A stretch of DNA of 7,572 nt from an uncultured Ignavibacteriota bacterium (lineage in GTDB: Bacteria > Bacteroidota > Ignavibacteria > Tepidaquicellales > Tepidaquicellaceae), in assembly GCA_937983305.1 (NCBI GenBank), contig CALKAJ010000286.1, positions 1 to 7,572 of the forward strand, given 5' to 3'. The notes under the pieces are model-generated. The model was not told the DNA's origin, searched no databases, and worked only from the letters and a program-made list of their open reading frames with translations. Positions 6,015 to 7,572 of this stretch are shown here, piece after piece (positions within the stretch are counted from its first letter, which is position 1; each line of letters opens with the position of its first letter). The translations under genes and the position numbers were made by a program.

Positions 6015-7466
6015 ATGAAAACACAAATAAAAAACCAAAGTACACTAAACCAAAAAACAGCAAGCGGAAAAACAGCAAGCGGAAAAACAGCAAGCGGAAA
6101 AACAGCAAGCGGAAAAAGAAAGATAATATCTGCGATATTGCCAAAAAGGTTATTAACTGTGATATTGATTTTGGGATTATCGGTGATAATATTCACATCA
6201 GCGGGATATTCCCAGAGCGGATGGTTTTCACAGCCTTTGCCTGTGAGCGGACAGGTGCAGGACTTGAAGTTTTTTGATTCGAATACGGGATTGATTGCAA
6301 TGTGGCAGCCTACTGCATTATTAAGAACTACAAATGGAGGATATAATTGGAATATAGTGTTACCTAATCAAGCATTAGGGGAATTCGAAATAATTGAAAG
6401 CAATATTGTATATGCAAGGGGTAGTGGTTATGCAACAGATGTATTCCTTTTTCGCTCTTATGATAAGGGATTGACCTGGGACAGTCTTCCGGTGGCAAAT
6501 GCATGGACTGGCAACGGCATATCATTTGTAAACAAAGACACAGGCTGGGTAGGCGGCACATCGGGAGGATTGCCTTATATCTGGAGAACAACAAATGCAG
6601 GTGTTAGCTGGGTTGTTCAATCAGATGACACAGGATTTGGGAAAGTTTTTTTTCTGAAGAATAAAGTTAATGGTGAGTATGTTGGGTGGTCTATATTTAA
6701 TTATGCTCTATGGAAAACAACTAACTCCGGTATGAATTGGGCACAAATTCAAATTAATATTGGAAATCCATCAAAATTATTTTTTATAAACGCAAATACG
6801 GGTTGGGCAGCAACGACTAATAGCGTAAAGAAAACGACTGATGGGGGTTTAAATTGGAACGCTTACTATATGCCCTCTGATAACGGTATAATATTAAATC
6901 AGATTAGTTCATTCAAATTAATAAATAATGATACAATTTATGGTGATTATGGTCTCAGACAATTTCCTAATGGGCAATTAAGAGGTGTAATTTGGATATC
7001 TACAAACGGTGGAGTAAATTGGGGATTCCAACAGCCTGATACGTCAATAGGAAAAAGATATACAGGTATTGATATTGTCAACAAAGATACAGGCTGGAGC
7101 AGTTGGATTCGCACAAACGACGGAGGCGGGCCTATAATAATAACAGGCATAAATACGCAAATAACAGAAGTACCGGAAATATTTACACTTGAACAAAATT
7201 ATCCAAACCCATTTAATTCATCAACAAGAATTAATTTTTCGATATCAGAACCTGCGAATATAACCTTGACCTTATATGACCTCACCGGAAAGGAGGTAAT
7301 AAAAATATATAAAGGGGAGTTCTTTATGGCAGGGAATTATTTCATCGGATTGGATATAGGAAAAATGGGTTTATCATCGGGAATATATATCTATAAAATG
7401 CAAGCAACGGGTATCAAGGGAGTGACCGTATATGAACAATCAAGGAAATGTGTATATTTAAAATAA
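6015..7466 (+). CDS. Secreted YCF48/BNR-type beta-propeller with T9SS tail, copy 2
   Basis: A 483-residue paralogue of the preceding gene, 68 bases downstream with no terminator between. The lead differs: MKTQIKNQSTLNQK, then TASGK four times (15-34), then RKIISAILPKRLL and the same hydrophobic core, with likely cleavage after Ser66. The propeller is identical to copy 1 up to FQQPDTSI, with the same six Asp-box-like turns shifted by 11 residues. The last blade (GKRYTGIDIVNKDTGWSSWIRTNDGG) and tail diverge. The T9SS type A sorting domain spans about 387-483 (LEQNYPNPFNSSTRI, LSSGIYIYKM, CVYLK) and is closer to the usual form than that of copy 1. No Shine-Dalgarno is seen. An in-frame TTG at 6138 is the alternative start matching that of copy 1. 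Surface location is well supported; ligand or partner is unknown. Confidence 0.88.
   Translation: MKTQIKNQSTLNQKTASGKTASGKTASGKTASGKRKIISAILPKRLLTVILILGLSVIIFTSAGYSQSGWFSQPLPVSGQVQDLKFFDSNTGLIAMWQPTALLRTTNGGYNWNIVLPNQALGEFEIIESNIVYARGSGYATDVFLFRSYDKGLTWDSLPVANAWTGNGISFVNKDTGWVGGTSGGLPYIWRTTNAGVSWVVQSDDTGFGKVFFLKNKVNGEYVGWSIFNYALWKTTNSGMNWAQIQINIGNPSKLFFINANTGWAATTNSVKKTTDGGLNWNAYYMPSDNGIILNQISSFKLINNDTIYGDYGLRQFPNGQLRGVIWISTNGGVNWGFQQPDTSIGKRYTGIDIVNKDTGWSSWIRTNDGGGPIIITGINTQITEVPEIFTLEQNYPNPFNSSTRINFSISEPANITLTLYDLTGKEVIKIYKGEFFMAGNYFIGLDIGKMGLSSGIYIYKMQATGIKGVTVYEQSRKCVYLK
6057..6116 (+). repeat. 15-base tandem repeat (4 exact units) encoding TASGK in copy 2
   Basis: Four exact copies of ACAGCAAGCGGAAAA (6057-6071, 6072-6086, 6087-6101, 6102-6116) encode TASGK four times. 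Copy 1 has one equivalent unit (4573-4587), so the array probably expanded in copy 2. The unit is a multiple of three, so copy-number change keeps the frame. Confidence 0.95.
6172..7042 (+). repeat. 871-base exact direct repeat, unit 2
   Basis: This is the identical partner of 4643-5513. The identity ends within the codons for TSI. Copy 1 reads ACA AGT ATT and copy 2 reads ACG TCA ATA: same amino acids, but four of nine bases plus codon choices differ, a sharp boundary. Confidence 0.95.
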
Positions 7467-7510
7467 CAACAATTTAAAACCAAATTATTTTAAAAACACA
7501 AAAAAATCAA

Positions 7511-7572
7511 ATGATGGAAAAATCAAAAACGATGAAAAAATTTAAAACCATCGAACTGTTAAAAACCTTTAT
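7511..7572 (+). CDS. Possible start of a further gene, truncated at the window end
   Basis: An ATG at 7511 (or 7514) opens a frame to the edge without a stop, reading MMEKSKTMKKFKTIELLKTF. It is 44 bases after copy 2, in line with the other gaps of the cluster. A Lys-rich start fits a signal-peptide n-region or an extended lead like those of the two propellers, but only 20 residues are visible. No Shine-Dalgarno is seen. The product cannot be named. Confidence 0.4.
   Translation, partial: MMEKSKTMKKFKTIELLKTF

Noticed and set aside
6057..6116. Short regular repeats considered as a CRISPR array
   Set aside because: The units are 15 bases, head to tail with no spacers, in frame inside a coding sequence, and no cas genes are present.
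5843..6196. 117 aa minus-strand frame with FPLAVF repeats (and the similar one at 4434-4667)
   Set aside because: Both are antisense shadows of the propeller signal-peptide region. The FPLAVF repeats are the reverse complement of the 15-base TASGK repeat, and the hydrophobicity mirrors the sense sequence.
4519..7466. Involvement of the YCF48-like proteins in photosystem assembly
   Set aside because: The resemblance is only to the repeat fold. These proteins carry Sec signals and T9SS tails and sit beside no photosynthesis gene.

Overview
The window looks like a metagenome-style contig from an FCB-group bacterium, most likely Ignavibacteriota or a close relative of Bacteroidota/Chlorobiota. 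It is AT-rich, every gene lies on the + strand, and most starts lack a Shine-Dalgarno sequence. Three secreted proteins end in the type A sorting domain of the type IX secretion system (T9SS), with the signature QNYPNPFN followed by a LxxGVYxY-type block and a terminal YLK or LLK. The lineage is inferred from this style of tail; no marker gene is present.

Layout. Bases 1-47 are not genomic: they match the Illumina P7/index/read-2 adapter. From 48 to 911 runs the 3' part of a peptidase M64 (IgA-peptidase-like) zinc protease gene, cut at the contig edge. At 1114-3084 lies a complete secreted sialidase-fold (BNR/Asp-box) protein with a T9SS tail, closed by a strong intrinsic terminator (3117-3156). 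A gene-free stretch of about 420 bases follows. It holds a short 9-10 nt periodic repeat, a weak hairpin and a likely promoter.

From 3575 to the right edge is a same-strand run with 44-69 base gaps and no strong terminator, probably one operon. It starts with three small genes I cannot assign: a 72 aa Sec-exported peptide precursor with the only strong ribosome binding site in the window, a 63 aa protein and a 114 aa protein. Two tandem paralogues follow, encoding secreted YCF48/BNR beta-propellers (475 and 483 aa) with T9SS tails. A further reading frame begins at 7511 and runs off the end.

The most striking structure is the propeller pair. An 871-base core (4643-5513 and 6172-7042) is identical at every base, yet the sorting-domain tails and the region just before the signal peptide differ clearly. 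This suggests recent gene conversion between older paralogues, or an assembly artefact that needs excluding. Both copies carry short in-frame tandem repeats of different unit size just before the signal peptide. The likely common theme is export: a surface or secreted protease, a sialidase-like protein, a small exported peptide and two cell-surface propellers. No enzymatic pathway links them.
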